From assembly GCA_016844515.1 (NCBI GenBank), contig JAERMP010000119.1, forward strand, positions 1 to 9,639: a stretch of 9,639 bases of DNA, in the 5' to 3' direction. This DNA comes from Thermoleophilia bacterium. GTDB lineage: Bacteria > Actinomycetota > Thermoleophilia > Gaiellales > Gaiellaceae. Under the pieces are notes generated by a model, which saw nothing but the letters and a program-made list of their open reading frames with translations, had not been told where the DNA came from and made no database searches. A program made the translations under genes and the position numbers. Position 1 is the stretch's first letter. Every line of letters begins with the position of its first letter. Shown here piece by piece: positions 1-8,148 of the stretch.

Positions 1-1760
1 TGGGCGCGCGGCCGGTCGCGCTCCTCGACGGCCTTCGCTTCGGCGAGCCCGACTGGCACTTCTCGCGTGCCGTGGCCGGCATCGGCCACTACGGCAACTG
101 CGTGGGGGTTCCGACGGTGGGTGGCGAGGCGGTGTTCGACGAGGCCTACCGCGACAACTGCCTCGTGAACGCGATGTGCGTTGGCTTGCTGCCCACCGAG
201 CGGTTGATGCGGGCGAAGGCGACGGGCGCCGGCCACTCCATCGTCCTCTACGGAGCGACGACTGGCCGTGACGGGATCGGCGGCGCGTCCGTGCTCGCAA
301 GTCAGGAGCTCGACGCCGGCGCGGCCGAGAAGCGCCCTTCGGTGCAGATCGGAGACCCCTTCACCGGGAAGAAGCTCATCGAGGCGTCGATCGAGATCGT
401 CCAGTCCGGCCTCGTCGAGTCGCTTCAGGACTGCGGAGCTGCGGGAATCGCGTCGTCTCTCTCCGAGATGGCCGCGGACTTCGGCATCGACGTCCATCTC
501 GACCGCGTTCCGCAGCGGGAGGCGGGGATGGAGCCGTGGGAGGTCATGGTGTCCGAGAGCCAGGAGCGCATGGTTGCGATGGTTCGCCCGCAGATGGTCG
601 AGTCCGTGGAGGCCGTGCTCGATCGCTGGGAGCTCGACCACGCAGTAATCGGTGAGGTCACTGCGACGGGCTCGTTCCGCGCGTACTGGCACGGCGAAGT
701 CGTCGGCGATATCCCCGCAGCTCTGCTGACCGAGGAGTGCCCACGGTACGAGGTCGCCAGCGAGCCGCGGCGACCCACCTCCGTGCCCGACATCGTCGAT
801 GCTCCTTCGGCTGGCGACGCGCTCCTCGAGCTTCTCGCCTCGCCCGGGCTGCGCAGTCGCGAGTTCGTGTACCGCCGCTACGACCAGCTCGTGGGCTCGC
901 GCACCGTTCGCCGGCCGGGGCTCGACGCGGCGGTGATCCGGCTGCGTCCGTCCTTGCGAGGGCTTGCTCTCACCCTGGACGGCCAGGGGCGGATCGCGCG
1001 CCTCGACCCCTTCCTCGGCGGCGCGCTCGCGGTGCTCGAGGCAGCCCGCAATGTCGCCTGTGTGGGTGGCGAGCCGCTCGGGTTCACGGACTGCCTCAAC
1101 TTCGGTAACCCGGAGAAGCCGGAGATCGGATGGGAGCTCGCCGAGGCGATCGACGGAATCGCTGCCGCCTGCGAGGCGCTCGTGCTTCCGGTCGTCTCCG
1201 GGAACGTCTCGCTCTACAACGAGACGAACGGCCGCGCGATCCACCCGACGCCGGTCGTCGGCGCGGTCGGGCTCGTCGAGGACGTTCGCCGGGTTCCGAA
1301 GGGCTGGCGGGAGGGCGATGCCGTGTTCGTCGTCGAGGCGTCGCCGGTGTCCCTTGCGGGCTCCGAGTTCCAGGCGCTGTACGGCGAGGTCGGAGGCATC
1401 CCCCCGCGGCTCGATCTCGAGCTCGAGGCACGGCTCGTCTCGTTCCTTTGGCAGGCTGCCCCGCTCTCGACGCTCGTCCACGACGTGTCGGAAGGTGGCC
1501 TCGCCGTTTGCGTCGCCGAGGCAGCTTTGTACTCCGGGCTCGGCGCGCTGCTGGAGCTCCCCGACGATCCGCGCGAGCTCTTCGGCGAGATCGGTGGTCG
1601 CGCGATCGTCTCGTGCTCAACGGAGGCAGCAGACTCGCTTCGCGGCCTCGCGCTCGAGCTCGACGTGCGGCTGCGCGCGGCCGGGGTCGCGGGCGGAGCT
1701 ACCCTGCTGGGAGTGGAGTTGGCGGAGCTGCGGCGCGCCTGGGAAGGTCCGGGCGACTGA
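1..1760 (+). CDS. purL: Phosphoribosylformylglycinamidine synthase subunit PurL (5' truncated by window edge)
   Basis: PurL converts FGAR, ATP and glutamine-derived ammonia to FGAM, step 4 of de novo purine synthesis. The frame is open from base 3, ahead of the first in-frame GTG at 72, so the gene starts outside the window; 585 residues are present. Families of this type are usually about 740 residues, so some 150 N-terminal residues are missing. Visible PurL landmarks are [17 protein letters not shown] near the start, [12 protein letters not shown] at about 351-386, [12 protein letters not shown] at about 1197, and HDVSEGGLA at about 1479. The protein ends in [10 protein letters not shown] with no glutaminase domain after it. 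It is therefore the small-PurL type that needs separate PurQ and PurS partners, presumably encoded upstream. The purF start follows after one base, which suggests translational coupling. Identification is secure. Confidence 0.97.
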   Translation, partial: GARPVALLDGLRFGEPDWHFSRAVAGIGHYGNCVGVPTVGGEAVFDEAYRDNCLVNAMCVGLLPTERLMRAKATGAGHSIVLYGATTGRDGIGGASVLASQELDAGAAEKRPSVQIGDPFTGKKLIEASIEIVQSGLVESLQDCGAAGIASSLSEMAADFGIDVHLDRVPQREAGMEPWEVMVSESQERMVAMVRPQMVESVEAVLDRWELDHAVIGEVTATGSFRAYWHGEVVGDIPAALLTEECPRYEVASEPRRPTSVPDIVDAPSAGDALLELLASPGLRSREFVYRRYDQLVGSRTVRRPGLDAAVIRLRPSLRGLALTLDGQGRIARLDPFLGGALAVLEAARNVACVGGEPLGFTDCLNFGNPEKPEIGWELAEAIDGIAAACEALVLPVVSGNVSLYNETNGRAIHPTPVVGAVGLVEDVRRVPKGWREGDAVFVVEASPVSLAGSEFQALYGEVGGIPPRLDLELEARLVSFLWQAAPLSTLVHDVSEGGLAVCVAEAALYSGLGALLELPDDPRELFGEIGGRAIVSCSTEAADSLRGLALELDVRLRAAGVAGGATLLGVELAELRRAWEGPGD

Positions 1761-1761
1761 C

Positions 1762-3138
1762 ATGTGCGGGGTGTTCGGCATACGCTCGGAGGAGCGGGAC
1801 GTCTCGCGTCTCGCGTACTTCGCGCTGTTCGCCCTCCAGCATCGCGGCCAGGAGTCCGCCGGGATCGCCGTCTCCGACCAGGGTCGCCTGACCGTGGTTC
1901 GGGAGATGGGACTCGTCGCGCAGGTGTTCAACGAGCAGCAACTCCAGGCGCTGCCGGGAGAGGTGGCGATCGGCCACACGCGCTACTCGACGACCGGCTC
2001 CAACCGCTGGGCGAATGCGCAGCCGCTCATCCATCATGGACGTGCGCGAACGGTGGCCCTCGGGCACAACGGCAACCTCATCAACGTCGAGGAGCTCAGG
2101 GCAGAACTCATCGCGGACGGCATCAGACTCACTTCCGGCTCCGACTCGGAGGTGATCGCGGCTCTCATCGCCCGCGACCCGGCTCCTCTGTCCGAGGCTG
2201 TCGGGAACGCGATGAGTCGGCTCGAAGGCGCGTATTCGGTGACCGCCCTCGTCGACGGCACGCTCGTGGCGTTCCGCGACCCGCTCGGATTCCGGCCGCT
2301 TACGCTCGGTCAGCTCGGCGACGACTGGGCGGTTTCGTCGGAGACCTGCGCTCTTGATCTGATCGGTGCCGAGGCTGTGCGCGACGTTCGCCCCGGCGAG
2401 GTGGTGTGGATCGACGGAGAAGGCTTACACGGCACACAGACGGCTCCGGCCGGCCGGAACGCGCTCTGCATCTTCGAGCTCGTCTACTTCGCGCGGCCGG
2501 ACTCGCGGCTAGGAGGCGTCGAGGTGCACGGCTCCCGCATTCGGATGGGCGAGCGGCTCGCGCGGGAGGCGCCGGTCGACGCCGACCTCGTCATCGGGAT
2601 CCCCGACTCGGGCACACCGGCCGCGATCGGCTTTGCGAAGGCGTCCGGGATTCCGTTCAACGAGGCGCTGATCAAGAACCGGTACGTCGCTCGCACGTTC
2701 ATCCAGCCCGACCAGGGCATGCGCGAGCAGGGAATCAAGATCAAGTTCAATCCGCTCGACGAGGTCGAAGGCAAGAGGATCGTCGCCGTCGACGACTCGA
2801 TCGTCCGCGGGAACACAATGCGCCAGCTCGTTGCGATGCTGCTCGCTGCCGGCGCTGCCGAGGTGCACGTGCGCATCTCGTCCCCGCCGGTCGTCTCGAC
2901 CTGCTTCTACGGGATCGACATGGCCGACGAGGACGAGCTCGCCGCGGCGCACCGCTCGGTGGAGGAGATGCGTGTCCACGTCGGCGCGACGTCGCTTCAC
3001 TATCTGTCGGTGGAGGGAATGCAGGAAGCCACGCAGCTCCCGGAGGACTCGGTGTGCCGCGCGTGCTTCACACGCGACTACCCGACCCGAGTGCCCGCGA
3101 AGGTCGAGAAGCTCCGCTTCGAGCCGACGCCTGCATAG
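1762..3138 (+). CDS. purF: Amidophosphoribosyltransferase PurF
   Basis: PurF transfers glutamine amide nitrogen to PRPP, giving phosphoribosylamine, the committed step of purine synthesis. The product is 458 residues. The ATG at 1762 gives MCGVFG, with the N-terminal nucleophile Cys2 exposed once Met is removed. Glutaminase motifs GHTRYSTTG, HNGNL and SGSDSEVI follow. The phosphoribosyltransferase half has IPDSGTPAA, ALIKNRYVARTFIQP and the PRPP loop IVAVDDSIVRGNT at 340-352. Cys236, Cys381, Cys432 and Cys435 match the four [4Fe-4S] ligands known from Bacillus PurF, so an oxygen-sensitive cluster is expected. Unlike Bacillus PurF there is no propeptide before the catalytic Cys. The open frame continues upstream into purL, but I see no ATG, GTG or TTG in it near this start. 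The stop lies two bases from the converging minus-strand gene. Confidence 0.97.
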   Translation: MCGVFGIRSEERDVSRLAYFALFALQHRGQESAGIAVSDQGRLTVVREMGLVAQVFNEQQLQALPGEVAIGHTRYSTTGSNRWANAQPLIHHGRARTVALGHNGNLINVEELRAELIADGIRLTSGSDSEVIAALIARDPAPLSEAVGNAMSRLEGAYSVTALVDGTLVAFRDPLGFRPLTLGQLGDDWAVSSETCALDLIGAEAVRDVRPGEVVWIDGEGLHGTQTAPAGRNALCIFELVYFARPDSRLGGVEVHGSRIRMGERLAREAPVDADLVIGIPDSGTPAAIGFAKASGIPFNEALIKNRYVARTFIQPDQGMREQGIKIKFNPLDEVEGKRIVAVDDSIVRGNTMRQLVAMLLAAGAAEVHVRISSPPVVSTCFYGIDMADEDELAAAHRSVEEMRVHVGATSLHYLSVEGMQEATQLPEDSVCRACFTRDYPTRVPAKVEKLRFEPTPA

Positions 3139-3140
3139 CG

Positions 3141-3518
3141 CTAACGCCTCCGAGAACCGTCGCAGATGCTGGTCTGGAGGATCTTGCGCGCAGATCCACG
3201 CCCGAAGATTCGCCATCGTTCCCCGCGCTTGACGAAGACGGCCACCGACGTCGTGCTGCCCGTTCCGTCGGCACGTCGGATCGTCCCGGTCTGGACCCGC
3301 ACGATGGCGAGACCACGGCCTTTGAGATATCGCGTGACCTTGAACCGCTGAACGCCGGTCGCGGTTGGCCCATCGAGTGCGACCCCGTCGAAGATGACGT
3401 CGGCGCGCGCCCGCTGCTCCGCCGCGGTCATCGAGATGCACGACGCGCGGGCCGTCGCGGCAAAGACCAGGGCAGCGGTCGTGAGGGCCAGGATCGGAAG
3501 AACGACTCGCGTGGTCAC
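3141..3518 (-). CDS. Small secreted protein, TIMP/NTR-like pattern, function unknown
   Basis: I cannot name this 125-residue protein. The GTG at 3518 is chosen because it opens directly into a signal peptide: short basic n-region (TTR), hydrophobic core at about 5-21, and an ARA site giving predicted cleavage before Ser26-Cys27. Longer in-frame extensions (back to 3803) are only arginine- and serine-rich shadow of the DUF1295 gene. The mature part has Cys27 near its new N terminus, ADVIFDGVA at 39-47, a VTRYLKG strand, VRVQTG, GERWRIFG and ILQTSICDGS with Cys119 near the end. This order (early Cys, 'AD-x-I/V-F-x-G', 'LKG', 'G-x-R/Y-x-I/V', late 'TS-x-C-x-G') resembles bacterial TIMP/netrin-like secreted domains; that link is inference. 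Cys27 and Cys119 could form a disulfide. It starts 31 nt after DUF1295 and is probably the last gene of the ctaG operon. Confidence 0.72.
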   Translation of the reverse strand: MTTRVVLPILALTTAALVFAATARASCISMTAAEQRARADVIFDGVALDGPTATGVQRFKVTRYLKGRGLAIVRVQTGTIRRADGTGSTTSVAVFVKRGERWRIFGRGSARKILQTSICDGSRRR

Positions 3519-3549
3519 GACCCCACTACGCCGCTGCACACGCACTTCG

Positions 3550-4338
3550 TCACGCACGATGGGGTGGCGTCGGGACGAACACGCTCGTCGTCCGCTGGTA
3601 GTCGGCGTAGTCCGCTCGGCTCCGGAGCGCCTGCGCCTCAGTGGCGGGGATGCCCGTGACGCGAAAGAGGAGGAAGAGGAGGCCGGCCGGCACGATCCAG
3701 GCGATCCAGCCCCACGGCGTCGCAGTTGCGACGAGCGCGATCCCGCACCAGTTGACCCACTCGAAGAAGTAGTTCGGATGGCGCGACCAGCTCCACAGGC
3801 CATCGCGCGCCGTCTTTCCCTTGTTCGCAGGGTCGGCGCGCCAGCTCGCGAGCTGGCGGTCGGCGACGATCGTGCCGACGTTCCCGACTGCCCACACGAC
3901 GACTCCGATCCAGACGAGAGCGTCGAATCCGCTTGATTCCTCGAGCGCGATGAACGCGAACGGGATCGAGAAGAATACGACGAAGATGGCCTGGAGCTGG
4001 AAGAAGAGGAAGAAGTTCCGGTTCGCGTTCGCGCCCCACTTCGCGCGGAGCGCCTGATAGCGCCCGTCCTCCTCCTTGCCGACGACTCGGTTGAAGAAGA
4101 GGTAGCCGCCGAGGCGGAAGCCCCACACCGACGCGAGCACCGCAGCCAGCACGCGGTAGGCCGGATCGCCGTCGGCGAGGAGGGCGTAGAGGATGGCGGC
4201 GCACGCGATGAGGACGGCCCAGGCCACGTCGACGTGGCTCGCGTCTCCGATCCGCACCTGCACGACCCAGAGAACCGCCATCACGCTGCACGCGAGGATC
4301 GCGCCAACGAGGAGGAGACCCCAGACCGTCGCGATCAC
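3550..4338 (-). CDS. DUF1295 family membrane protein (steroid 5-alpha-reductase-like fold)
   Basis: This is a 262-residue integral membrane protein of the DUF1295 family, related to 3-oxo-5-alpha-steroid 4-dehydrogenases and isoprenylcysteine methyltransferases. The diagnostic motif is GLWSWSRHPNYFFEW at 180-194; supporting features are DVAWAVL at 37-43, FRLGGYLFFN at 74-83 and the C-terminal RADYADYQRTTSVFVP. Several hydrophobic helices are evident, at about 3-26, 36-55, 62-80, 112-133, 138-156 and 197-228. The start is the GTG at 4338, which overlaps the ctaG stop in a GTGA; the longer in-frame extension to 4455 reads as proline- and arginine-rich shadow of ctaG. The length is typical for the family. 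By family analogy it may be a lipid or isoprenoid reductase, but the substrate cannot be inferred. The 4-nt overlap argues for co-transcription and coupling with ctaG. Confidence 0.9.
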   Translation of the reverse strand: MIATVWGLLLVGAILACSVMAVLWVVQVRIGDASHVDVAWAVLIACAAILYALLADGDPAYRVLAAVLASVWGFRLGGYLFFNRVVGKEEDGRYQALRAKWGANANRNFFLFFQLQAIFVVFFSIPFAFIALEESSGFDALVWIGVVVWAVGNVGTIVADRQLASWRADPANKGKTARDGLWSWSRHPNYFFEWVNWCGIALVATATPWGWIAWIVPAGLLFLLFRVTGIPATEAQALRSRADYADYQRTTSVFVPTPPHRA

Positions 4339-5189
4339 GTGAGCTCGCGCCAGCGCCGGTACCGCACCGCGCGGCGCACCGTCCGTGGGTCGTGGCCGCG
4401 CTCGATGAGCTCTTGGCGGATCTCTCCCTCCTGCGCCATGCGCAGGAAGAGCCACGCGATGGCGACGATCGTGACGAGCGAGCCCTCGAGCATCATCAGC
4501 GACCCGGCGAGGCTCTGGTCGGCCTCAGCCGAGAGCCCGAGAAACTGGTCGCCCGTCTCGTAGATCGCGTAGAACGGGCCGCCGGCCCAGACGAACACGT
4601 TTCCGATCACCGTCGCAACGAGGCGGACGCCGACGATGTAGGCGAGCTTCGCGCCTGTTCCGAACCACTCGGGCGCGGGCAGCGTCTCGAGAACGGGCAG
4701 CCACAGCACGATCCCGGCCGTGAAGAAGGACACGTGCTCGAGCGCGTGGACGGCACTGTTCTCCACGGCGGCCTCGTACATCGCAGGCACGTGCCAGAGG
4801 ACGAGGTTCGCAGCCCAGATCGGAAGCGCGACGAGCGGGTTGGCGAATACGCGCAGGCGCATCACTCCCGGGAGTGCGAGGACCGGGCGCAGGAGCGGCC
4901 CGGTCAGCCCGGCGAGCAGACAGAGCGGGGCGAGATCACCGAGCAAGAGGTGCTGCGCCATGTGGAACGAGAAGAGCTCGTCCTCGGCGACTGCGGCGAG
5001 CGGGGACGCAACGGCGAATACGAGGAGCACGATCCCGAGGAAGAACAGTGCGATCCGCCAGCCTGGGACCGGCTGGTCGCGGCGGGCAAGCGTTCGGGCC
5101 CGCATCGCGTACGCGACGCCGATCAGCGCGATCGGTGCGAGCTGAAGCGGGTCGAGGGTCCAGCTCGTGACGAGCGAAGGCTCATTCAC
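4335..5189 (-). CDS. ctaG: CtaG-type cytochrome c oxidase assembly protein (caa3_CtaG)
   Basis: This 284-residue, roughly seven-helix membrane protein belongs to the caa3_CtaG family, which is required in Bacillus for assembly of active caa3-type cytochrome c oxidase and is thought to act in copper centre formation. Family hallmarks are FSFHMAQHLLLGDLAP (His76, His80), LVLWHVPAMYEAA (His133), HALEHVSFFTAGIVLWLPV (His148, His152) and DQSLAGSLMMLEGSLVT at 224-240. The C-terminal tail after about 252 is charged and probably cytoplasmic. The start is the GTG at 5189. An ATG at 5185 is out of frame. No Shine-Dalgarno is visible, but a TACAGT hexamer ends 6 nt before the GTG, which fits a leaderless transcript. 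It heads the minus-strand cluster and diverges from purM. No oxidase subunit genes are in the window. Confidence 0.92.
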   Translation of the reverse strand: MNEPSLVTSWTLDPLQLAPIALIGVAYAMRARTLARRDQPVPGWRIALFFLGIVLLVFAVASPLAAVAEDELFSFHMAQHLLLGDLAPLCLLAGLTGPLLRPVLALPGVMRLRVFANPLVALPIWAANLVLWHVPAMYEAAVENSAVHALEHVSFFTAGIVLWLPVLETLPAPEWFGTGAKLAYIVGVRLVATVIGNVFVWAGGPFYAIYETGDQFLGLSAEADQSLAGSLMMLEGSLVTIVAIAWLFLRMAQEGEIRQELIERGHDPRTVRRAVRYRRWRELT

Positions 5190-5195
5190 GGCGTC

Positions 5196-5201
5196 ACTGT
5201 A
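5196..5201 (-). promoter_or_regulatory. Putative -10 element of a leaderless promoter for ctaG
   Basis: On the minus strand, TACAGT fits the TANNNT -10 consensus and is followed by six bases and then the ctaG GTG. That spacing would place transcription start at or next to the start codon, as in the leaderless mRNAs common in Actinobacteria. No convincing -35 is seen. Inferred from sequence only. Confidence 0.5.
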
Positions 5202-5239
5202 TGCGGCCGCCCATCGACAGCAGCTACCGATCAGCCATC

Positions 5240-5245
5240 TAGACT
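5240..5245 (+). promoter_or_regulatory. Putative -10 element of a leaderless promoter for purM
   Basis: TAGACT fits TANNNT and is followed by six bases and then the purM GTG at 5252. There is no Shine-Dalgarno before that GTG, while the protein alignment supports it as the start, so a leaderless transcript is the simplest reading. A TCGACA at 5214-5219 resembles a -35, but its 20-bp spacing is too long to be convincing. The element mirrors the ctaG one across a 62-bp intergenic region. Confidence 0.55.
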
Positions 5246-5251
5246 CGCGGT

Positions 5252-6160
5252 GTGGGAAGCGGCGAGGAGACGTACGCTGCGGCGGGCGTCTCGCTCACGA
5301 CCGCCGAGGCGATCGTCGAGCGATTGCGAGCTGCGGCTGAGTCGACCGGTGCGTCCGGATTTGGGGCGTTCGCGGGTCTCTACCCCTTGGACGGAGACAG
5401 ACTCCTGGCGGCGTCGACCGATTCGGTTGGCACCAAGCTCATCCTCGCGCGCAAGCGCGGACGTCTCCGGGCGTGCGGCGCTGATCTTGCCGCCCACTGC
5501 GTCAACGACATTGCGACGTGCGGAGCGGAGCCGCTCTTCTTCCTCGACTATGTCGCCGCAAACCGCATCGATCTCGAGTCGGTGGTCGAGCTCGTGGAGG
5601 GTGCCGCCGACGTCTGCCGAGAGGCAGGCTGTGCGCTGATTGGCGGCGAGACCGCCGAGCTCCCGGGGATCTACCAGGAGGACGAGCTCGACTTTGCCGG
5701 CACCTGTGTCGGGCTAGTCGAGCGGGATCGGCTGATCGATGGATCGAGGATCGAGGTCGGCGATGCGATCGTCGGTCTGCCGGCCGTCGGAGTGCATGCC
5801 AACGGCTTCACGCTCGTACGCCGAATCCTCGAGGAGCAGGACTACACCGGCGAGGACCTCCTGGCGCCGACCCCGCTCTACCTGGACGACGTACGTCGAC
5901 TTCGCGCGATCTCGGACGTTCGCGGTCTCGCTCACATCACCGGGGGCGGCATCCTCGGCAACCTTTCGCGTGTCCTCCCGGACGGGCTCCGCGCCGACCT
6001 CGACTGGAACCGGTGGGAGCGACCGCCGGTGTTCGGCTGGCTCGCGCGGCACGTCTCGGAAGACGAGCTGCGGCGAGTGTTCAACCTCGGCATCGGCTAT
6101 GTCGCCGTCGTCCCGGATCCGGGCGACGGGCTTGTGATCGGGACCATCGTGCGGGCGTGA
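5252..6160 (+). CDS. purM: Phosphoribosylformylglycinamidine cyclo-ligase PurM (AIR synthetase)
   Basis: PurM closes FGAM to aminoimidazole ribotide with ATP, step 5 of purine synthesis. The GTG at 5252 gives [14 protein letters not shown], which aligns with the usual SYKDAGVD-type N terminus, so the start is good although no ribosome site precedes it. Motifs are STDSVGTKL at 55-63 (usually GTDGVGTKL), CVND at 83-86, [19 protein letters not shown] at 131-139, HANGFTLVR, and HITGGG at 228-233. At 302 residues it is shorter than the roughly 340 of E. coli PurM. The shortening is spread over the loop before LLAPT and the C-terminal region, where [20 protein letters not shown] lacks the helix that usually precedes the final strand. 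The core ATP-grasp-like PurM/SelD-family motifs are intact. The stop overlaps the purN start by 4 nt. Confidence 0.95.
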   Translation: MGSGEETYAAAGVSLTTAEAIVERLRAAAESTGASGFGAFAGLYPLDGDRLLAASTDSVGTKLILARKRGRLRACGADLAAHCVNDIATCGAEPLFFLDYVAANRIDLESVVELVEGAADVCREAGCALIGGETAELPGIYQEDELDFAGTCVGLVERDRLIDGSRIEVGDAIVGLPAVGVHANGFTLVRRILEEQDYTGEDLLAPTPLYLDDVRRLRAISDVRGLAHITGGGILGNLSRVLPDGLRADLDWNRWERPPVFGWLARHVSEDELRRVFNLGIGYVAVVPDPGDGLVIGTIVRA

Positions 6161-6699
6161 TCGGCGTGCTCGTGAGCGGCGAAGGGTCGAATCTCCAGGC
6201 GCTGCTCGACGCAAATCTCCCGGTCGTCGCGGTGGCGTCGAACAAGGCAGGCGTGCGGGGTCTCGACCGAGCCCGGGTTTCAGGGGTCGCCACGGCGGTA
6301 TTCGCGCTCGACGAGTACGACGATCGCGACGCGCGCGACCTCGCAATGGCGGACTGGCTCGAGGGGCGCGGAGTCGAGCTCGTGGTCTGCGCCGGCTACA
6401 TGCAGCTCCTTCGCCCGTCGTTCCTCGATCGATTTCCGGGTCGCGTCGTCAATGTGCATCCCGCGCCGTTGCCCGACTTTCCCGGCGCCCGCCCGCTGGA
6501 GGATGTCCTCGAGGCCGGCGCGCAGGAGACCGCGGCAACCGTGCACTACGTCGACGAGGGGGTGGACACTGGAGCCGTGATCGCGACCGAACGCGTTCCC
6601 GTGCTTCCTGGCGACACTGTCGAGACGCTTCGCGCGCGCGTGCACGAGGCCGAGCACCACCTCCTTCCCCGCGTCGTCAGAGACCTGTGCGCGCGCTGA
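6157..6699 (+). CDS. purN: Phosphoribosylglycinamide formyltransferase PurN
   Basis: PurN moves a formyl group from 10-formyltetrahydrofolate to GAR, giving FGAR (step 3). The GTG at 6157 overlaps the purM stop in GTGA and gives [16 protein letters not shown], the exact N-terminal signature, so earlier in-frame starts are rejected. The catalytic residues known from E. coli PurN are present as Asn99 and His101 in [12 protein letters not shown] and Asp137 in DEGVDTG, a constant offset of 7 from E. coli N106, H108 and D144. The folate-site stretch [10 protein letters not shown] is at 77-85. The protein has 180 residues and stops soon after the last core helix, lacking the C-terminal tail of E. 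coli PurN (about 210). The purH start lies inside its last codons (13-nt overlap), so purM, purN and purH are almost certainly one transcription unit. Confidence 0.95.
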   Translation: MIGVLVSGEGSNLQALLDANLPVVAVASNKAGVRGLDRARVSGVATAVFALDEYDDRDARDLAMADWLEGRGVELVVCAGYMQLLRPSFLDRFPGRVVNVHPAPLPDFPGARPLEDVLEAGAQETAATVHYVDEGVDTGAVIATERVPVLPGDTVETLRARVHEAEHHLLPRVVRDLCAR

Positions 6700-7001
6700 T
6701 CTCCGTCTACGAGAAGACCGGCCTCGTGCCGTTTGCGCGAGGGCTCGTCGACCTCGGCTTCGAGCTCGTCGCGAGCGGAGGCACCGCGGAGGCGCTCGAG
6801 GAGGAAGGGCTCGTCGTGACGAGCGTCGAGGACGTGACGGGGTTTCCGGAGATGCTCCACGGGCGGGTGAAGACGCTTCACCCGAGGATCCACGCGGCGA
6901 TCCTGGCGCGGCGCGATCTCGCTGAGGATCGCGGCTCGCTGAAGAAGCACGGGATCGAGCCGTTCGACCTCGTCTGTGTGAACCTAGGCCCGCCATGCTG
7001 A
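6687..7001 (+). CDS. purH: PurH N-terminal fragment (IMP cyclohydrolase domain, truncated by deletion and frameshift)
   Basis: PurH is normally one chain of about 510 residues: an N-terminal IMP cyclohydrolase domain and a C-terminal AICAR transformylase domain. Here the GTG at 6687 gives [12 protein letters not shown], then SGGTAEAL at 30-37, TGFPEML at 51-57 and GRVKTLHP at 59-66, all typical. After FDLVCVNL (93-100) the frame runs into GPPC and a TGA at 6999-7001. In normal PurH, VNL is followed by YPF and, about 24 residues on, by [18 protein letters not shown]. That segment is absent, and [11 protein letters not shown] resumes in another frame at about 6989. The missing stretch would carry the Tyr and Asp equivalent to human ATIC Tyr104 and Asp125, both catalytic for cyclohydrolase. 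This is either a real lesion or an assembly error. Confidence 0.85.
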   Translation: MRALISVYEKTGLVPFARGLVDLGFELVASGGTAEALEEEGLVVTSVEDVTGFPEMLHGRVKTLHPRIHAAILARRDLAEDRGSLKKHGIEPFDLVCVNLGPPC

Positions 7002-8146
7002 GAGCCGCCGCCAAGAACCACGCGTCTGTCACAGCCGTTTGCCAGCTCGGAGACTACGACGCGGTGCTCGCGGAGCTTCGGGCAGACGGCGTGACGTCGA
7101 TCGAGACGCGCAGGCGCCTCGCTGCGACCGCGTTCGCGACGACCGCCGCGTATGAGGCCGCAATCGCTGCATGGTTCCTGCGGGACGAGCCGTTTCCCGA
7201 AACGATCTCGCTCGCCTTCGACAAGGCGCACGAGCTCTCCTACGGCGAGAACCCGCACCAGCAGGCGGCGTACTACGCCGAGCGGGGCCGTAGAACCCAC
7301 ATTCTCGCTCGCGTCGAGCAGCTGGGCGGGAAGCAGCTGTCCTTCAACAATCTCAACGACCTCTCGGCAGCGCGTCTGCTCGCGCGCGAGTTCGACGATC
7401 CGGCGTGTGTCATCGTCAAGCACGCGAACCCCTGCGGTGTCGCCGAGGCGGCCACGATCGAGGAGGCGTACACGGGTGCCCTTGCCGCCGACCCGGTCTC
7501 GGCGTACGGCGGGGTCGTGGTCTTGAATCGCGCAGTGACCGCGGCACTCGGCGAAGCTGTTGCGGAGCAGTTCGTCGAGGTGTTCTTCGCGCCTGGATAC
7601 GACGAGCAGGCGATGGAGGCGCTCGCGCGCAAGACGTCGATGCGAGTCCTCAACGACACCGAGCGTCGGGCGCTTACCGACGTCGAGCCGGACTACCGGC
7701 GCGTGCTCGGCGGCCTGCTCGTCCAGGAAAGAGACTGGGAAGTCGCCGGGCGCGAAGAGATGACGGTCGTTTGCGGAGAGGTCTCGGACGCGCTGTGGGA
7801 AGACCTCCTCTTCGCCTGGTGCGTCGTGAAGCACGTGACGTCGAACGCGATCGTCCTTGCCGGCGGACGGCAGACAATCGGGATCGGCGCAGGGCAGATG
7901 AGCCGCGTGGACGCCGTGCGCATCGCGCTCGAGAAGGCGCGCGAGCTCGGACACGAGCTCGAGGGCGCAGTGCTCGCGTCCGACGCGTTCTTCCCCTTTG
8001 CGGACGGGCCGCAGCTCGCGCTCGACGCCGGCGTAACGGCACTGATCCAGCCGGGCGGATCGAAGCGCGACGGCGAGGTGATCGAAGCGGTGTCAGCTGC
8101 AGGCGCGGCGATGGTCTTCACCCACCGCCGTCACTTCCTGCACTGA
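6995..8146 (+). CDS. purH: PurH C-terminal fragment (AICAR transformylase domain), frameshifted from the N-terminal part
   Basis: This frame carries the end of the cyclohydrolase domain and the whole AICAR formyltransferase domain, which formylates AICAR with 10-formyl-THF. From the ATG at 6995 it reads MLRAAAKNH, then [23 protein letters not shown] with the catalytic Lys142-His143 pair (numbered from this ATG), [46 protein letters not shown] and the classic C terminus FTHRRHFLH. The homology extends upstream of the ATG only to about PA at 6989-6994, so the ATG is an internal Met of PurH, not a normal start. It overlaps the TGA of the N-terminal fragment (ATGCTGA), so ribosomes could re-initiate and make a working transformylase without cyclohydrolase. 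If the break is an assembly error, both fragments are one gene, 6687-8146. Confidence 0.88.
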   Translation: MLRAAAKNHASVTAVCQLGDYDAVLAELRADGVTSIETRRRLAATAFATTAAYEAAIAAWFLRDEPFPETISLAFDKAHELSYGENPHQQAAYYAERGRRTHILARVEQLGGKQLSFNNLNDLSAARLLAREFDDPACVIVKHANPCGVAEAATIEEAYTGALAADPVSAYGGVVVLNRAVTAALGEAVAEQFVEVFFAPGYDEQAMEALARKTSMRVLNDTERRALTDVEPDYRRVLGGLLVQERDWEVAGREEMTVVCGEVSDALWEDLLFAWCVVKHVTSNAIVLAGGRQTIGIGAGQMSRVDAVRIALEKARELGHELEGAVLASDAFFPFADGPQLALDAGVTALIQPGGSKRDGEVIEAVSAAGAAMVFTHRRHFLH

Positions 8147-8148
8147 GG

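Noticed and set aside
964..1761. Long N-terminal extension of PurF in the same frame
   Set aside because: It is arginine- and serine-rich shadow of purL; MCGVFG at 1762 is the known PurF N terminus.
2509..3441. 310-residue minus-strand reading frame over the end of purF
   Set aside because: Low-complexity Arg/Asp-rich translation antisense to purF; no family resemblance.
4392..5639. 415-residue plus-strand reading frame over ctaG and the purM start
   Set aside because: Charged, repetitive translation opposite ctaG that also crosses the divergent promoter region; shadow.
5252..6160. SelD (selenophosphate synthetase) instead of PurM
   Set aside because: SelD shares the fold, and a Sec gene is nearby, but [14 protein letters not shown] and GGETAELPG are PurM signatures and the neighbours are purN and purH.
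6978..7001. Programmed ribosomal frameshift in purH
   Set aside because: No slippery site is evident, and about 24 conserved residues are missing from all frames, which frameshifting cannot restore.
6878..7954. 358-residue minus-strand reading frame antisense to purH
   Set aside because: A shadow of purH codon bias in GC-rich DNA; the plus strand carries clear PurH motifs.
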